From assembly GCA_039795165.1 (NCBI GenBank), contig JBDKER010000019.1, positions 1 to 64,000 of the forward strand: 64,000 nt of DNA. Reading direction: 5' to 3'. Under the pieces are notes generated by a model. It was not told the origin of the DNA, did not search any database, and was given only the letters and a program-made list of their open reading frames with translations. The position numbers and the translations under genes are program-made. Every line of letters begins with the position of its first letter. The first letter of the stretch is position 1. Source of the stretch: V1-33 sp039795165. GTDB taxonomy: Bacteria; Verrucomicrobiota; Verrucomicrobiia; Verrucomicrobiales; V1-33. Shown here one piece after another: positions 27,253 to 35,675 of the stretch.

Positions 27253-28275
27253 ATGGTGATGGCGAGTGGAGCATTTCAGTCCGGGCACTTGTTTGTCCTG
27301 TGCAATTCCGGGTCCGAGCGGGCGCTCAAGGCAGAGGTGCAGTCGGCTGGGCTGGGTTGGCGATCCGGGTTTCAGGCACGGGGGATGGTGGCGTTCAAGG
27401 CAGACGGGGGAACCTTCGGGCGGGGCGAAGTTGAGCAGCCTCTTGTCTTCGGCCGCCGGGTCTGTCTGTCTGTGGGGAAGGCCAGCACGCAGGCGGAGGC
27501 CGAAGCAATGGTGCTGGCTGCGGTGGGCGAGGTGAGATGGCATCGGCTGCGGCTGGAAGAACGTCGCTGGTCCGTGGAAGCGGGTGGCGATCTTGATGCA
27601 CTGCGCGACGGTGAGGCTGTGGGTACCGTGGTGGCGCTGGGACCTGAGGAATACTGGGTGGGGGTGCATTGGCACCGGGCCGGGCTCAGTCCTGATCCGG
27701 GAGGGGTTTTTGGGGTGGAGATGCCCGAGGATTCGCCATCGCGGGCGTGGCTCAAGCTGGAGGAAGCCGTGCGGGTTTTCGGGCTGCGGTTTCGGCGCGG
27801 CGATGTGGCTGTAGAACTTGGCTGCGCGCCCGGCGGCGTCATTCTTGCGCTGCTGCGGCGCGCCGTGCCTGTGATCGGGGTTGATCCGGCGAGGCTGGCT
27901 GAAGTCGTCATGCGGCACGCGCTGCCGTCTGTTCCCGCCGTGGATCCGGCCGGCGATCCATGGGTGGTGCATTGCCGGAAGCCCGCGGCCCTTGTGAGCA
28001 AGCGCGACCTTGCCGGGCGGGCGACCTGGTTTCTGTCCGACATGAATCAGTCGCCGGCGGTGGCCATTGCCGAGTGCCGTCGCTTTGCGGGCATGTGTCC
28101 ATCGATTCAGGCGGCCCTGATTACGCTGAAGCTGACCGATCTGGGCGAGGCGGCGGCGGCGGTTGAATGGCTTGGTGCGATGCGTGCGATTGGGTTCCGC
28201 GACGTGCGGCTCCGGCAATTGAGTGTACATCACCGGGAACTGGCGTTGCTGGGGACTGGGCGTCGGGTGGGCTGA
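27253..28275 (+). CDS. RlmM-like 23S rRNA 2'-O-ribose methyltransferase
   Basis: The roughly 340-residue protein resembles RlmM/FtsJ-type methyltransferases. An N-terminal region of about 160 residues is followed by a SAM-binding motif VAVELGCAPGGVILALL and the downstream GVDPARLAEVV strand. Its SDMNQSP block matches the D-x-x-x-x-P type motif of RlmM, where an aspartate acts in a K-D-K-E catalytic set. RlmM methylates C2498 of 23S rRNA in E. coli. The length is close to the E. coli protein of 366 residues. An alternative ATG lies at 27259. It starts 16 bases after the VOC gene and may be cotranscribed. Confidence 0.75.
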   Translation: MVMASGAFQSGHLFVLCNSGSERALKAEVQSAGLGWRSGFQARGMVAFKADGGTFGRGEVEQPLVFGRRVCLSVGKASTQAEAEAMVLAAVGEVRWHRLRLEERRWSVEAGGDLDALRDGEAVGTVVALGPEEYWVGVHWHRAGLSPDPGGVFGVEMPEDSPSRAWLKLEEAVRVFGLRFRRGDVAVELGCAPGGVILALLRRAVPVIGVDPARLAEVVMRHALPSVPAVDPAGDPWVVHCRKPAALVSKRDLAGRATWFLSDMNQSPAVAIAECRRFAGMCPSIQAALITLKLTDLGEAAAAVEWLGAMRAIGFRDVRLRQLSVHHRELALLGTGRRVG

Positions 28276-28343
28276 GCGCAGGCGGAAACGCGTGAGGCTG
28301 CCGCATTGACGGGTGGGCGGGGGATTTGGCAGTGTGGGGGATC

Positions 28344-29693
28344 ATGAAAAGCACGCGCCGCCGACTTCTTGCTGTTTCCACACTGCCGCTGATTCTGCCA
28401 TGGAGGCTGCGGGCGGCCGAGCAGGCCCCGTCCGCGCGGATCACGATGGGGTTCATTGGCATGGGAGTGCAGGGCAGGGGATTGCTGGGAGGATTTCTGG
28501 GGAATCCCGAGGTTTCCGTGGTGGCGGTGTGCGATGTCGACGCGAACCGGCGCACTGCCGCCAAGCAGCAGGTGGAGAATCATTACGGACAGAACCGTCC
28601 CGCTGGCTGGAGCGGCTGCGAAGCCTACAATCATTTTGCCGAGCTGATTGCCCGGAAGGACATCGATGCCGTCTGCATTGCCACGCCGGACCACTGGCAT
28701 GCCTTCATCACGGTGGCTGCGCTGCGGTCGGGCAAGGATGTGTACTGCGAGAAGCCGCTCACGCATAACATTCATGAAGCGATTGTGGTCATGAATGCGG
28801 CGAAGGAAGGCCGGCGGATTGTGCAGACTGGCAGCATGCAGCGGTCGATGGGGGAATTCCGGGTGGCCTGCGAACTCGTGCGCAATGGCGTGCTCGGGAA
28901 GATTTCGCATGTGCATGTCAACTTCAGTGGTCCGGCCAAGCCGAATGATCTCCCTGCCGAGGCGAAGGAGCCGGGGCTTGACTGGGACCTGTGGCTGGGG
29001 CCTGCGCCGGTGGCGGAATACAGTTCCGTGCTGTCGCCGCGCGGGGTGCATGGTCATTACCCGGCGTGGCGGGAATATGCCGAATACGGTGGCGGAGGCA
29101 TGACGGATTTCGGGGCGCACCATCTGGACATTGCGCACTGGGGACTTGGGATGGACGGCAGTGGACCCGAGGAAGCGCGTCCCTCGCCGCAGGCCGCCGA
29201 GTTGTTTGCCGGGAAGAAGCCCGGCGAAATCCGGGGCACTGAACTGACCTATCCTGGCGGGGTCGTCGTGAAGCAGGTTTCCGGCTACGGAGTCGAATTC
29301 TTCGGAAGCGAAGGCGTGGTGCGCGTCGACCGCGGCAGATTCGAACTGACACTCAAGGAAAAGGTGGTCGCGAAGAAATCCGGCGATGCCGACCGGGTCA
29401 GTGTGGAGAGTCAGTACATGCGTGCCGAGAAGGACCTCCTGGGCGATGCCAAAGTCCGGCTCGCGAAGAGCGGGAATCACCTTGCGGATTTCATTGCCGC
29501 CGTGCGGTCGCGTCAGGCCCCGGTTTCCGATGAAACGGCGGGTGGCTGCACCGCGATCGGATGTCATCTCATGGCCATGGCGAACCGGACTGGAAAGACC
29601 GTGCGCTGGGACCCCGTGAAGCGGCAGCTGGTCGGCGACGCCATCGATGCGAAGGAACTGAGCCGTGCGTACCGCGGCGACTACCGGGTATGA
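28344..29693 (+). CDS. Gfo/Idh/MocA-family oxidoreductase with N-terminal signal
   Basis: The 449-residue protein begins MKSTRRRLLAVSTLPLILP, a short basic and hydrophobic leader that looks like a Sec or Tat-type signal. It continues with the Rossmann block GFIGMGVQGRGLLGG, then AVCIATPDHWHAF and VYCEKPLTHNIHEAI, the diagnostic lysine region of Gfo/Idh/MocA dehydrogenases. It likely acts on a sugar or sugar acid in the periplasm with tightly bound NAD(P). It resembles the oxidoreductase at 15315-16661 but is not identical to it. The ATG at 28344 was chosen. It ends with an ATGA overlap to the following kinase gene. Confidence 0.88.
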   Translation: MKSTRRRLLAVSTLPLILPWRLRAAEQAPSARITMGFIGMGVQGRGLLGGFLGNPEVSVVAVCDVDANRRTAAKQQVENHYGQNRPAGWSGCEAYNHFAELIARKDIDAVCIATPDHWHAFITVAALRSGKDVYCEKPLTHNIHEAIVVMNAAKEGRRIVQTGSMQRSMGEFRVACELVRNGVLGKISHVHVNFSGPAKPNDLPAEAKEPGLDWDLWLGPAPVAEYSSVLSPRGVHGHYPAWREYAEYGGGGMTDFGAHHLDIAHWGLGMDGSGPEEARPSPQAAELFAGKKPGEIRGTELTYPGGVVVKQVSGYGVEFFGSEGVVRVDRGRFELTLKEKVVAKKSGDADRVSVESQYMRAEKDLLGDAKVRLAKSGNHLADFIAAVRSRQAPVSDETAGGCTAIGCHLMAMANRTGKTVRWDPVKRQLVGDAIDAKELSRAYRGDYRV

Positions 29694-30139
29694 AGCCGAA
29701 GCCGCCCGAGGCCGTCGTGCTCATGGGATTGCCCGGAGCCGGGAAATCGACCTTCTGCCGCGAGCGTTTCTTCCGGAGTCATGTGCGCATCAATCTCGAC
29801 ATGCTGCGGACGCGGCGGCGCGAGCAATTGCTGCTGCGTGCGTGTCTGGACGGTCAGCAATCGTTTGTGATCGACAACACGAATCCTGGGCGGGCGGACC
29901 GGGCGAGGTATCTGGTGCCTGCGCGCGGGGCCGGATTTGTCTGCATTGGCTACTGGCTGCGGGCCGGGGTGGCCGAAGCGATGGAACGCAATGCGGAACG
30001 GAGCGGCCGCGAGCGCGTACCCGATGCCGCCGTGCGCGGAACCGCGCGGAAGTTCGAGCCACCGGAATTGGCCGAGGGATTCGACGCGCTGCATGCGGTC
30101 GATCTGACGCCGGAGGGCTATGTGGTGACGGCGCTCTGA
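29690..30139 (+). CDS. P-loop kinase-like ATP-binding protein
   Basis: The 149-residue protein has a Walker A motif GLPGAGKST near residue 13 and VIDNTNPGRADRARYLVPA near residue 65, an arrangement seen in the AAA_33 family and in the kinase domain of polynucleotide kinase/phosphatases. It may phosphorylate a small metabolite or nucleic-acid end; the substrate is unknown. Its ATG overlaps the previous stop as ATGA, so translation is coupled to the oxidoreductase. It converges on the universal stress protein gene, which ends 25 bases to the right. Confidence 0.75.
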   Translation: MKPKPPEAVVLMGLPGAGKSTFCRERFFRSHVRINLDMLRTRRREQLLLRACLDGQQSFVIDNTNPGRADRARYLVPARGAGFVCIGYWLRAGVAEAMERNAERSGRERVPDAAVRGTARKFEPPELAEGFDALHAVDLTPEGYVVTAL

Positions 30140-30164
30140 GGCGCGCGGAATCCGGCGGTTGGCG

Positions 30165-31085
30165 TCAGGCCCGCACGATTTCGACTGTGCAGTGGGCGCG
30201 GGCGGCCACGGCGGCGGCGACGGTGCCGAGGCGGCGGCGTTCGGCGTGGTGGCGTCCGCGGGCGGCGAGGAGGAGGCAGGAAGCCTTCTGATTTTCGGCT
30301 TCAGCGGGAATCAGGTCGCGTGGGTCGCCGTGGGCGATGGCCGTGCCGGTTTCATGACCGTGGGCGTGCAGGATGGCGGTGGCTTCCGCGAGGGCGGCTT
30401 CGGCGGCCGCGGCTTCGTGTTTCACGGTCTCGCCGAGGACGGCGGCACCACCGAGCGCCTGCCAGAGCGTGGCGGTTAGGAATTGGGAATCGATGACCGT
30501 GAGGCAGGTGAAGTGCGTGCCGGCAGGCCATGGACGGGCCGCGATGCTGCGGACGGCGGCGCGGCAGGCATCCGATCCATCGATGCCGACGACCACGCGC
30601 GGCGTCTTGATGATCTCCGTGATCGGGCGGACGATGCGCACCGAGCAATGGGCTTCCTGGAGGGCCTTCTGGGCGACACTGCCGAGGAAGAAGCGGGCCA
30701 TGCCGCTGCGGTTGTGCGAGCCGGTCACGATGAGGTCGGCGCGTTCGTCTTCGGCCAGCTGCACGACGCCCCATGCGGGCGTGTCGGCAATGCTGCGGGC
30801 CGTGATTTTCCATGGCTTGCCGAGGACGCGGACGAGCGTGGCTCCTTCGTCGGCCCGCTGCTGTGCGGCGTCGACGAGCGACTGTGCCGCGCGGCGCATA
30901 TCGATGACCGGTTCCGGGAGGCCCGTGCCGAGGGCCATGTCGCCGATGGCGGAACCTGGTGGCACAAGGATGTCGGCGAACGAAGCGACGATCACTTCCG
31001 TGTTGTCCGGGAGGGCGGCGCTGGCGAGCTGGGTGAGAGCGAAGCGCGAGCAGGGTTCGGCGTCGTATGCGGCGATGACTTTCAT
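30165..31085 (-). CDS. Universal stress protein, two UspA domains in tandem
   Basis: The 306-residue protein holds two UspA folds. The first (residues 1-145) begins MKVIAAYDAEPCSRFAL and ends with IVTGSHNRSGMARFFLGSVAQ; the GSHNRSG block fits the ATP-binding G-2x-G-9x-G signature. The second (about residues 155-306) contains VVVGIDGSDACRAAVRSI and a C-terminal LLLAARGRHH block that is less canonical. Tandem Usp proteins bind ATP and help survival under stress; the exact partner is unknown. It lies 35 bases downstream of the PQQ-type propeller gene, so they may be cotranscribed. Confidence 0.88.
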   Translation of the reverse strand: MKVIAAYDAEPCSRFALTQLASAALPDNTEVIVASFADILVPPGSAIGDMALGTGLPEPVIDMRRAAQSLVDAAQQRADEGATLVRVLGKPWKITARSIADTPAWGVVQLAEDERADLIVTGSHNRSGMARFFLGSVAQKALQEAHCSVRIVRPITEIIKTPRVVVGIDGSDACRAAVRSIAARPWPAGTHFTCLTVIDSQFLTATLWQALGGAAVLGETVKHEAAAAEAALAEATAILHAHGHETGTAIAHGDPRDLIPAEAENQKASCLLLAARGRHHAERRRLGTVAAAVAARAHCTVEIVRA

Positions 31086-31120
31086 GCGGATTCGGAAGGT
31101 TGCGGGGGAATGTGGTCAGC

Positions 31121-32389
31121 TTACTCCGGTTTCGCGATGCAGTACAGGTGAGTTCTCGTGCGCAGGTAGAGGCAGTTTCCGGCGGCGACGGGCGACGCCA
31201 TGAGGCCGTCGTCGAGGCGGTTCACGGCTATCTTCGTGAAGGTGCGGTCGGGTTGGACGACGGTGGTGTCGCCGCGTTCCGTGGAGAAGAAGAGTTTGCC
31301 ATCGGCGAAGAGCGGGGAAGCGCTGATGCTGCCGCCCGTGCGTTCGCTGAAGAGCAGGGAGCCATCCGCGGGGTCGATGGCTCCGATGAGTCCCTGATCC
31401 GAGGTCGTGAAGATGAGGCCGCCGGCGACGATGGGAGACGATCGCGTGGGGATGTTCTTGGTCTGTTCCCAGACGAGTTGTCCTGTGATGTCGCCGGTGG
31501 TGGCGGCGGTGATGCGGAATGCCTGGAGGTTGGCTTTGCCGTGGCCTGTGTTGATGGCGACGAGGTTTCCGGCGACTGCGGGGAGCGATGCATTGGAGAA
31601 TCCCTTGTAGGTCGTGCGCCAGATTTCGCGGCCGTTGTCCGGGTCGTAGGCGACCGTGGCCTTGCTGCTGCTGCTGACGATCTGGGGTTTGCCATCGACT
31701 TCGACGAGCATGGGGGTGGTGTAGGATTTCCGGTAGTCGCCATTGTCGACCGGTTTGCCATCGGCACCGAGGTCATCGAATTCCGTATTGCGGTCCGTGC
31801 GCCAGCGGGTGGCACCGGTGGCCTTGTCGAGGGCGCAGAGGTACTGGACATCGACCCCGTCCATGGTCAGGATGATGGTATCCTTCCAGTTGAAGAGCGA
31901 GGAACCGGGGCCGCGGTAATGACGGCAGGGAAGGTCTGTGCGTTTCCAGAGCACCCGGAAATCATCCGTCGCCAGACAGGCCGTTCCGTAGCTCCCAAAA
32001 TGCAGAAAGACCCGTCCGTCCTCCAGCCATCCGGTCGGGCTGGCATAGCCATTCATGTCATTGCCGAGCGGTTCCGGTTTGTCGGCATGGAAGAGTTTGG
32101 TTTCGTGCAGCACGCGGCCCGTGGCGCGGTCGAGGCAGAGGGCGAAGAAATCGTGTCCGTCTTCCGTGGCGGTGGTGAGCCAGATCTGATTGCCGTGGAC
32201 GAGCGGGGTGGACCATCCGCGGTGCGGGACCGGGGTTTTCCAGCGGACGTTCTCCGTTTCGCTCCATGTCTTCGGGAGGTTGGCGGCGTCGGCGTGACCA
32301 TTGCCATGAGGACCACGGAAGCCGGGCCACGAATCCGCTGCGGCGAGCGGGAGAAGCGGCAGGAACAGGAAGGAAAGCAGGTGTTTCAT
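31121..32389 (-). CDS. Secreted PQQ-type beta-propeller protein
   Basis: The 422-residue protein starts with a signal peptide (MKHLLSFLFLPLLPLAAA) and then DSWPGFRGPHGNGHAD, the same opening as the protein at 24282-25565. Blades carry LDRATGRVLHETKLF, LDKATGATRWRTDRN and DPDNGREIWRTTYKG docking motifs. It is probably periplasmic. The two proteins are paralogues with clear similarity at the start, in the PTGWLEDGRVFLHFGSYGTA-like block and at the end. No haem or quinone motif is found, so enzymatic function is not claimed. It starts 30 bases after the downstream-facing end of the HAD pair gene. Confidence 0.85.
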   Translation of the reverse strand: MKHLLSFLFLPLLPLAAADSWPGFRGPHGNGHADAANLPKTWSETENVRWKTPVPHRGWSTPLVHGNQIWLTTATEDGHDFFALCLDRATGRVLHETKLFHADKPEPLGNDMNGYASPTGWLEDGRVFLHFGSYGTACLATDDFRVLWKRTDLPCRHYRGPGSSLFNWKDTIILTMDGVDVQYLCALDKATGATRWRTDRNTEFDDLGADGKPVDNGDYRKSYTTPMLVEVDGKPQIVSSSSKATVAYDPDNGREIWRTTYKGFSNASLPAVAGNLVAINTGHGKANLQAFRITAATTGDITGQLVWEQTKNIPTRSSPIVAGGLIFTTSDQGLIGAIDPADGSLLFSERTGGSISASPLFADGKLFFSTERGDTTVVQPDRTFTKIAVNRLDDGLMASPVAAGNCLYLRTRTHLYCIAKPE

Positions 32390-32419
32390 GGGATCGCGTC
32401 AATGGTGGGGCGGTTGGAA

Positions 32420-33133
32420 TCATTCCGCCATGTCCGGGGTGGGCGTATTTGCGGACGGCGGGGCGGGCCAGAGCGAGCGGATGCGGTCGAGTGGGAGATC
32501 CGTGAGGCTGGCGACGGCGAGGTCGGCATCGGGAAAGGATGTGATGGGATGCGTGGTGGCCACGGCGATGGTGCGGCAGCCGGCTGCTCTTGCGGCGGCG
32601 ATGCCAGCGTGGGCGTCTTCGATCACGAAGCAGAGTTCGGGGGCCACGCCGATGCGTGCGGCCGCGCAGAGGAAGACATCGGGGGCCGGCTTGCCGCGGC
32701 TGACGTCTTCCGAGGCTGCGATGGCATGGAAGAATCGGGCGAGGCCGGTGACTTCGATGATGAGGTCGATGTTGGCGCGTTCGGTGGAGGAACCGACGGC
32801 GCAGGGAATGCCGGCGGCCTGCAGTTCCTCGAGGAGTTCGCGGATTCCGGGGAGCGGGCTGATGCCATCGCGGCGGAGGATCTCGCGGTAGAGGGCTTCC
32901 TTGCGGTTGCCGAGAGCCTTGATGGTGGCGGTGTCGTCCGCGGCGGCCCAGTTCGTGAATTCCGGAATGATGCGGTCATTGCGCATGCCGAAGGTGGCCT
33001 TGAAGAATCCATCGGGCAATTCCGTGCCGAGTTCCGCGGCGAGGAGGTGCCATGAAGCTTCGTGGGCGTCGTGTGAATCGATGACCACGCCATCCCAGTC
33101 GAAGAGTGCGCCGTGCGGAGGAAGTGATTTCAT
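32420..33133 (-). CDS. HAD-superfamily IA phosphatase/beta-phosphoglucomutase-like
   Basis: The 237-residue protein has an intact D-x-D-G motif (LFDWDGVVIDS) with both aspartates, a cap domain, motif II VGSSTERA, motif III lysine in RGKPAPDVFL and motif IV VIEDAHAGIAAARAAG. These features fit beta-phosphoglucomutase-type or sugar-phosphatase HAD enzymes. Its start overlaps the previous gene's stop as ATGA. It is the third gene of a tight cluster with another HAD gene and an ankyrin-containing acyltransferase, all on the minus strand. The substrate is unknown. Confidence 0.85.
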   Translation of the reverse strand: MKSLPPHGALFDWDGVVIDSHDAHEASWHLLAAELGTELPDGFFKATFGMRNDRIIPEFTNWAAADDTATIKALGNRKEALYREILRRDGISPLPGIRELLEELQAAGIPCAVGSSTERANIDLIIEVTGLARFFHAIAASEDVSRGKPAPDVFLCAAARIGVAPELCFVIEDAHAGIAAARAAGCRTIAVATTHPITSFPDADLAVASLTDLPLDRIRSLWPAPPSANTPTPDMAE

Positions 33134-33753
33134 GAAAAGTGGAGGGTGAGCAGGTGGGAAAGGTCGTCGACCATGAGGTCGGGCTCGGCTGTGGCGATGA
33201 CTTCCGGGTATTCGTATCCGGTGAGGACAGCGACCGAGCGGATGCCGCCGGCGCGGGCGGTTTCGATATCGTGGCGCATGTCGCCGATCATGATGGTGTG
33301 GGCGGGTTCGAGTCCGTGCTGTGCGAGGATGGGAGAGATGTGCTCGCGTTTGTCGTGCACGCCCGCATGAATCCGTTCGAAGAAGTGGGCGAGTCCGAGG
33401 TCGCGTGCCTGTTTTTCGACGGCCTGCTGCGGGGCGCTGGAGAGAACGAAGAGGCGGAGTCCGCCGGCCGCGCAGGCTTCGAGGTAGTCGCGGGCGTGCG
33501 GGATGAGGCTGACAGGTTCGCGGGAACCATGGAAGGCGCGGTGCCAGATGGGATCGAGTTCGGCGAGGGTGACGCCCGGCAGGTGTTCTTCGTAATAGCC
33601 TCTGAAGGGCAGGCGGAAGGAGCGGCGGAATTCCTCGCGCGACATGGCCGGGCGACCGAAGTGCTGCAGCACGGTATTGGTGGCGTCGAGGACGGGAGGC
33701 AGGTCATCGACGAGCGTTCCGGACCAGTCGAAGAGGATGCTGCGTGGTGTCAT
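33130..33753 (-). CDS. HAD-superfamily phosphatase-like protein
   Basis: The 207-residue protein begins MTPRSILFDWSGTLVDDLPP. The first aspartate of the HAD motif is present, but the second position of D-x-D-G-T is serine (DWSGT). The rest is well conserved: motif II SSAPQQAVE, a lysine in HDKREHI, and motif IV MIGDMRHDIETARAGG. It is a divergent class IA HAD protein, perhaps a phosphoglycolate phosphatase relative. It overlaps the acyltransferase gene before it and the second HAD gene after it, both as ATGA, so the three should be translated together. Two adjacent HAD genes, one with an intact D-x-D and one without, is a notable pairing. Confidence 0.8.
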   Translation of the reverse strand: MTPRSILFDWSGTLVDDLPPVLDATNTVLQHFGRPAMSREEFRRSFRLPFRGYYEEHLPGVTLAELDPIWHRAFHGSREPVSLIPHARDYLEACAAGGLRLFVLSSAPQQAVEKQARDLGLAHFFERIHAGVHDKREHISPILAQHGLEPAHTIMIGDMRHDIETARAGGIRSVAVLTGYEYPEVIATAEPDLMVDDLSHLLTLHFS

Positions 33754-35435
33754 GCCGAACCCGTGTCCTGCGCCGCAGATCCTGCAAGGGCGGGACGGCG
33801 GCGCGGGCCATTGAGGAACGTTCCCAGCGGAGTGGGCCGGACGAGGTAGCGGTACGACAGCAGGAGCAATCCGATGATGACCGCAGAGAGGAGCGGGAGC
33901 TTCACCATGGCCGGCACGGGCCACACGCGGACAGCATCCTGGGCGAGGATGACAAGCGGCAGGTGCGCGAGGTAGAGCCAGTAAGCCGAATCCGAAAGCC
34001 AGCGGATCCGCGGGCTCGCCTTTGTGACGAGGGCTCCGAACAGACCCAGCCATGCGAAGGTCATGAGCCATGCGTAGAGCGACTGCAGGAAATCGGATAG
34101 CAGATGACGGCTGGCATCGGGAAGTGCGGTAAACCAACCGAAGCGGCCGGTGGCAGCATCGAGTGCCGGAAAGAAGACAGCGAGGGCCAGGACCATCCAG
34201 GCCGGCCAGTGGCGCAGTGGCGGGGAAGAAGCCGAAGGATTGGCGAACCAGAAGATTCCGAACGTGAAGAAGACCGCGTAGTAGGCGAAGACGCGGGGGA
34301 ACGGAATGAGGCCCATGGACGTGTCCGGCCCGAACGCTTCCGGCGATCTCATCATGTGATGCTGGCAGAGCATGGTGAGTGGCACGAGCCAGATGAGCGC
34401 GCGCGGCGGGAGGATCCAGCGGTCGGGAATGCGCCAGCGGAAGAGCTTTGGGAAGAGCGCAGCGAGGATCGCGAAGGCCACCACCAGCCACCAGAGAATC
34501 CACAGGAACCACAGAAAGGTAAACGTCGGCGCATTCATGAGATCGTTCCATGAGACCCCACGCTCAGCCTGCGCGGTCGCCGCTGCGGGATCGGATCCGA
34601 GCAGGCGCAGGGCAGCCGTGCGGCCGATGGCCACCTTGGAGGGGTCCGCTTCGATGGCGAGGAGCCGGGCCACGAAGGGAACGAAGTCGGGATTGCTGCG
34701 CGCACTGTCTGCGGGCACCTCGCCATTGCCGGACCTTGCCTGCGGGTCGGCTCCCTTGTCGAGCAGGACCGAAACAATGTCCGGCCGTCCGAGAAAGGCG
34801 GCCGCATGAAGGGCCGTGCCGCCGTCCCGGTTGCGGGCATTGGGATCAGCCCCTGCTCCGAGTAGAGTATGGAGAGCACTGGCGTCGCCCAGAATGGCTG
34901 CCCATGTCAGCGGCGTGAATCCATGCACCGGGTGAAGCATCGTGAGCGACTCGGGATTTTCCAGATGCCCGGCAAGGGCGGTGGCATCGCCTTGCCGGAT
35001 AGCCGACCAGATCGTGCCGCTGGCGGCATCTCCGAGGGCGGCAGCCGGTGTTTCTGCTGAACGTTTTGCGAAGACGTAGCCGACCGACCATTCCATGGCT
35101 TTGCCGATCGTGAAGAGGGCGACGAGGCAGGGCAGGAGAACGCGCAGGAAGCGGTGCTTCAGGAGTTGAGCCGTTCCGCGTTTCTGCCAGAGCATGGCCG
35201 TGAAGAATCCACTCACGAGCATGAAGAGGGGCATGCGGAATCCATGAACCGCGGCCTGGAAATGGTACGCCGCCACGGATCGCTGCGTATCTTCGACCAG
35301 CCACGTCAGGCCTTCGGCGAAGGAGAGCGCCGCATGATAGACAATCCCGAGAAGCATGGCCGCGGCCCGCAGCGCATCGAGATCGTGGCGGCGTGGATCT
35401 GGAACGGGATCAGGAAAGTTGGGGTCGGCTGACAT
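33750..35435 (-). CDS. Membrane acyltransferase (type 3) with inserted ankyrin repeats
   Basis: The 561-residue protein begins with an acyltransferase-3 segment (residues 17-125: HDLDALRAAAMLLGIVYHAA, FRMPLFMLVSGFFTAML, LKHRFLRVLLP) carrying the family histidine near residue 34. From about residue 145 to 260 it has an ankyrin block: two clear repeats (HGFTPLTWAAILGDASALHT with GADPNAR, then DGGTALHAAAFLGRPDIV with GADPQAR) and flanking weaker ones. Membrane helices resume near residue 310 and continue to the end (about eight more). The membrane domain is therefore split by a soluble ankyrin domain. Acyltransferase-3 proteins O-acylate glycans at the membrane. The start at 35435 is the first plausible ATG; further upstream frame is unrelated. 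It is coupled by ATGA to the HAD gene. Confidence 0.82.
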   Translation of the reverse strand: MSADPNFPDPVPDPRRHDLDALRAAAMLLGIVYHAALSFAEGLTWLVEDTQRSVAAYHFQAAVHGFRMPLFMLVSGFFTAMLWQKRGTAQLLKHRFLRVLLPCLVALFTIGKAMEWSVGYVFAKRSAETPAAALGDAASGTIWSAIRQGDATALAGHLENPESLTMLHPVHGFTPLTWAAILGDASALHTLLGAGADPNARNRDGGTALHAAAFLGRPDIVSVLLDKGADPQARSGNGEVPADSARSNPDFVPFVARLLAIEADPSKVAIGRTAALRLLGSDPAAATAQAERGVSWNDLMNAPTFTFLWFLWILWWLVVAFAILAALFPKLFRWRIPDRWILPPRALIWLVPLTMLCQHHMMRSPEAFGPDTSMGLIPFPRVFAYYAVFFTFGIFWFANPSASSPPLRHWPAWMVLALAVFFPALDAATGRFGWFTALPDASRHLLSDFLQSLYAWLMTFAWLGLFGALVTKASPRIRWLSDSAYWLYLAHLPLVILAQDAVRVWPVPAMVKLPLLSAVIIGLLLLSYRYLVRPTPLGTFLNGPRRRPALAGSAAQDTGSA

Positions 35436-35502
35436 GCGGATGGATGGAACGGAAACAAGGCGATCCTGCCAGCAAGTCCGGCCCGCATCCATTTCATTCT
35501 CA

Positions 35503-35518
35503 TGGCACGAACGCAGCA
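35503..35518 (+). promoter_or_regulatory. Candidate sigma-54 promoter upstream of the Pta homologue
   Basis: TGGCACGAACGCAGCA matches the sigma-54 pattern TGGCACRNNNNTTGCW at 10 of 12 informative positions, with the GG and GC at the required 10-base spacing. Predicted transcription would begin about 12 bases downstream, leaving a leader of roughly 145 bases. Weaker than the element at 57311 and not certain. Confidence 0.35.
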
Positions 35519-35675
35519 GCAGAGCGGCAAGCGGGACCCTGTGCGTGCCGGGGAGAAGGCACGCGGCGACCCGTTGGTTTCTCCGCATGTCCGGATGCGC
35601 CCGGGCCGGGCGGTTTTCTGACGCGATTAGCTGTTGCCAAGCCGGGCGCATTGCGGAGTGGCGAGCATACGCACG

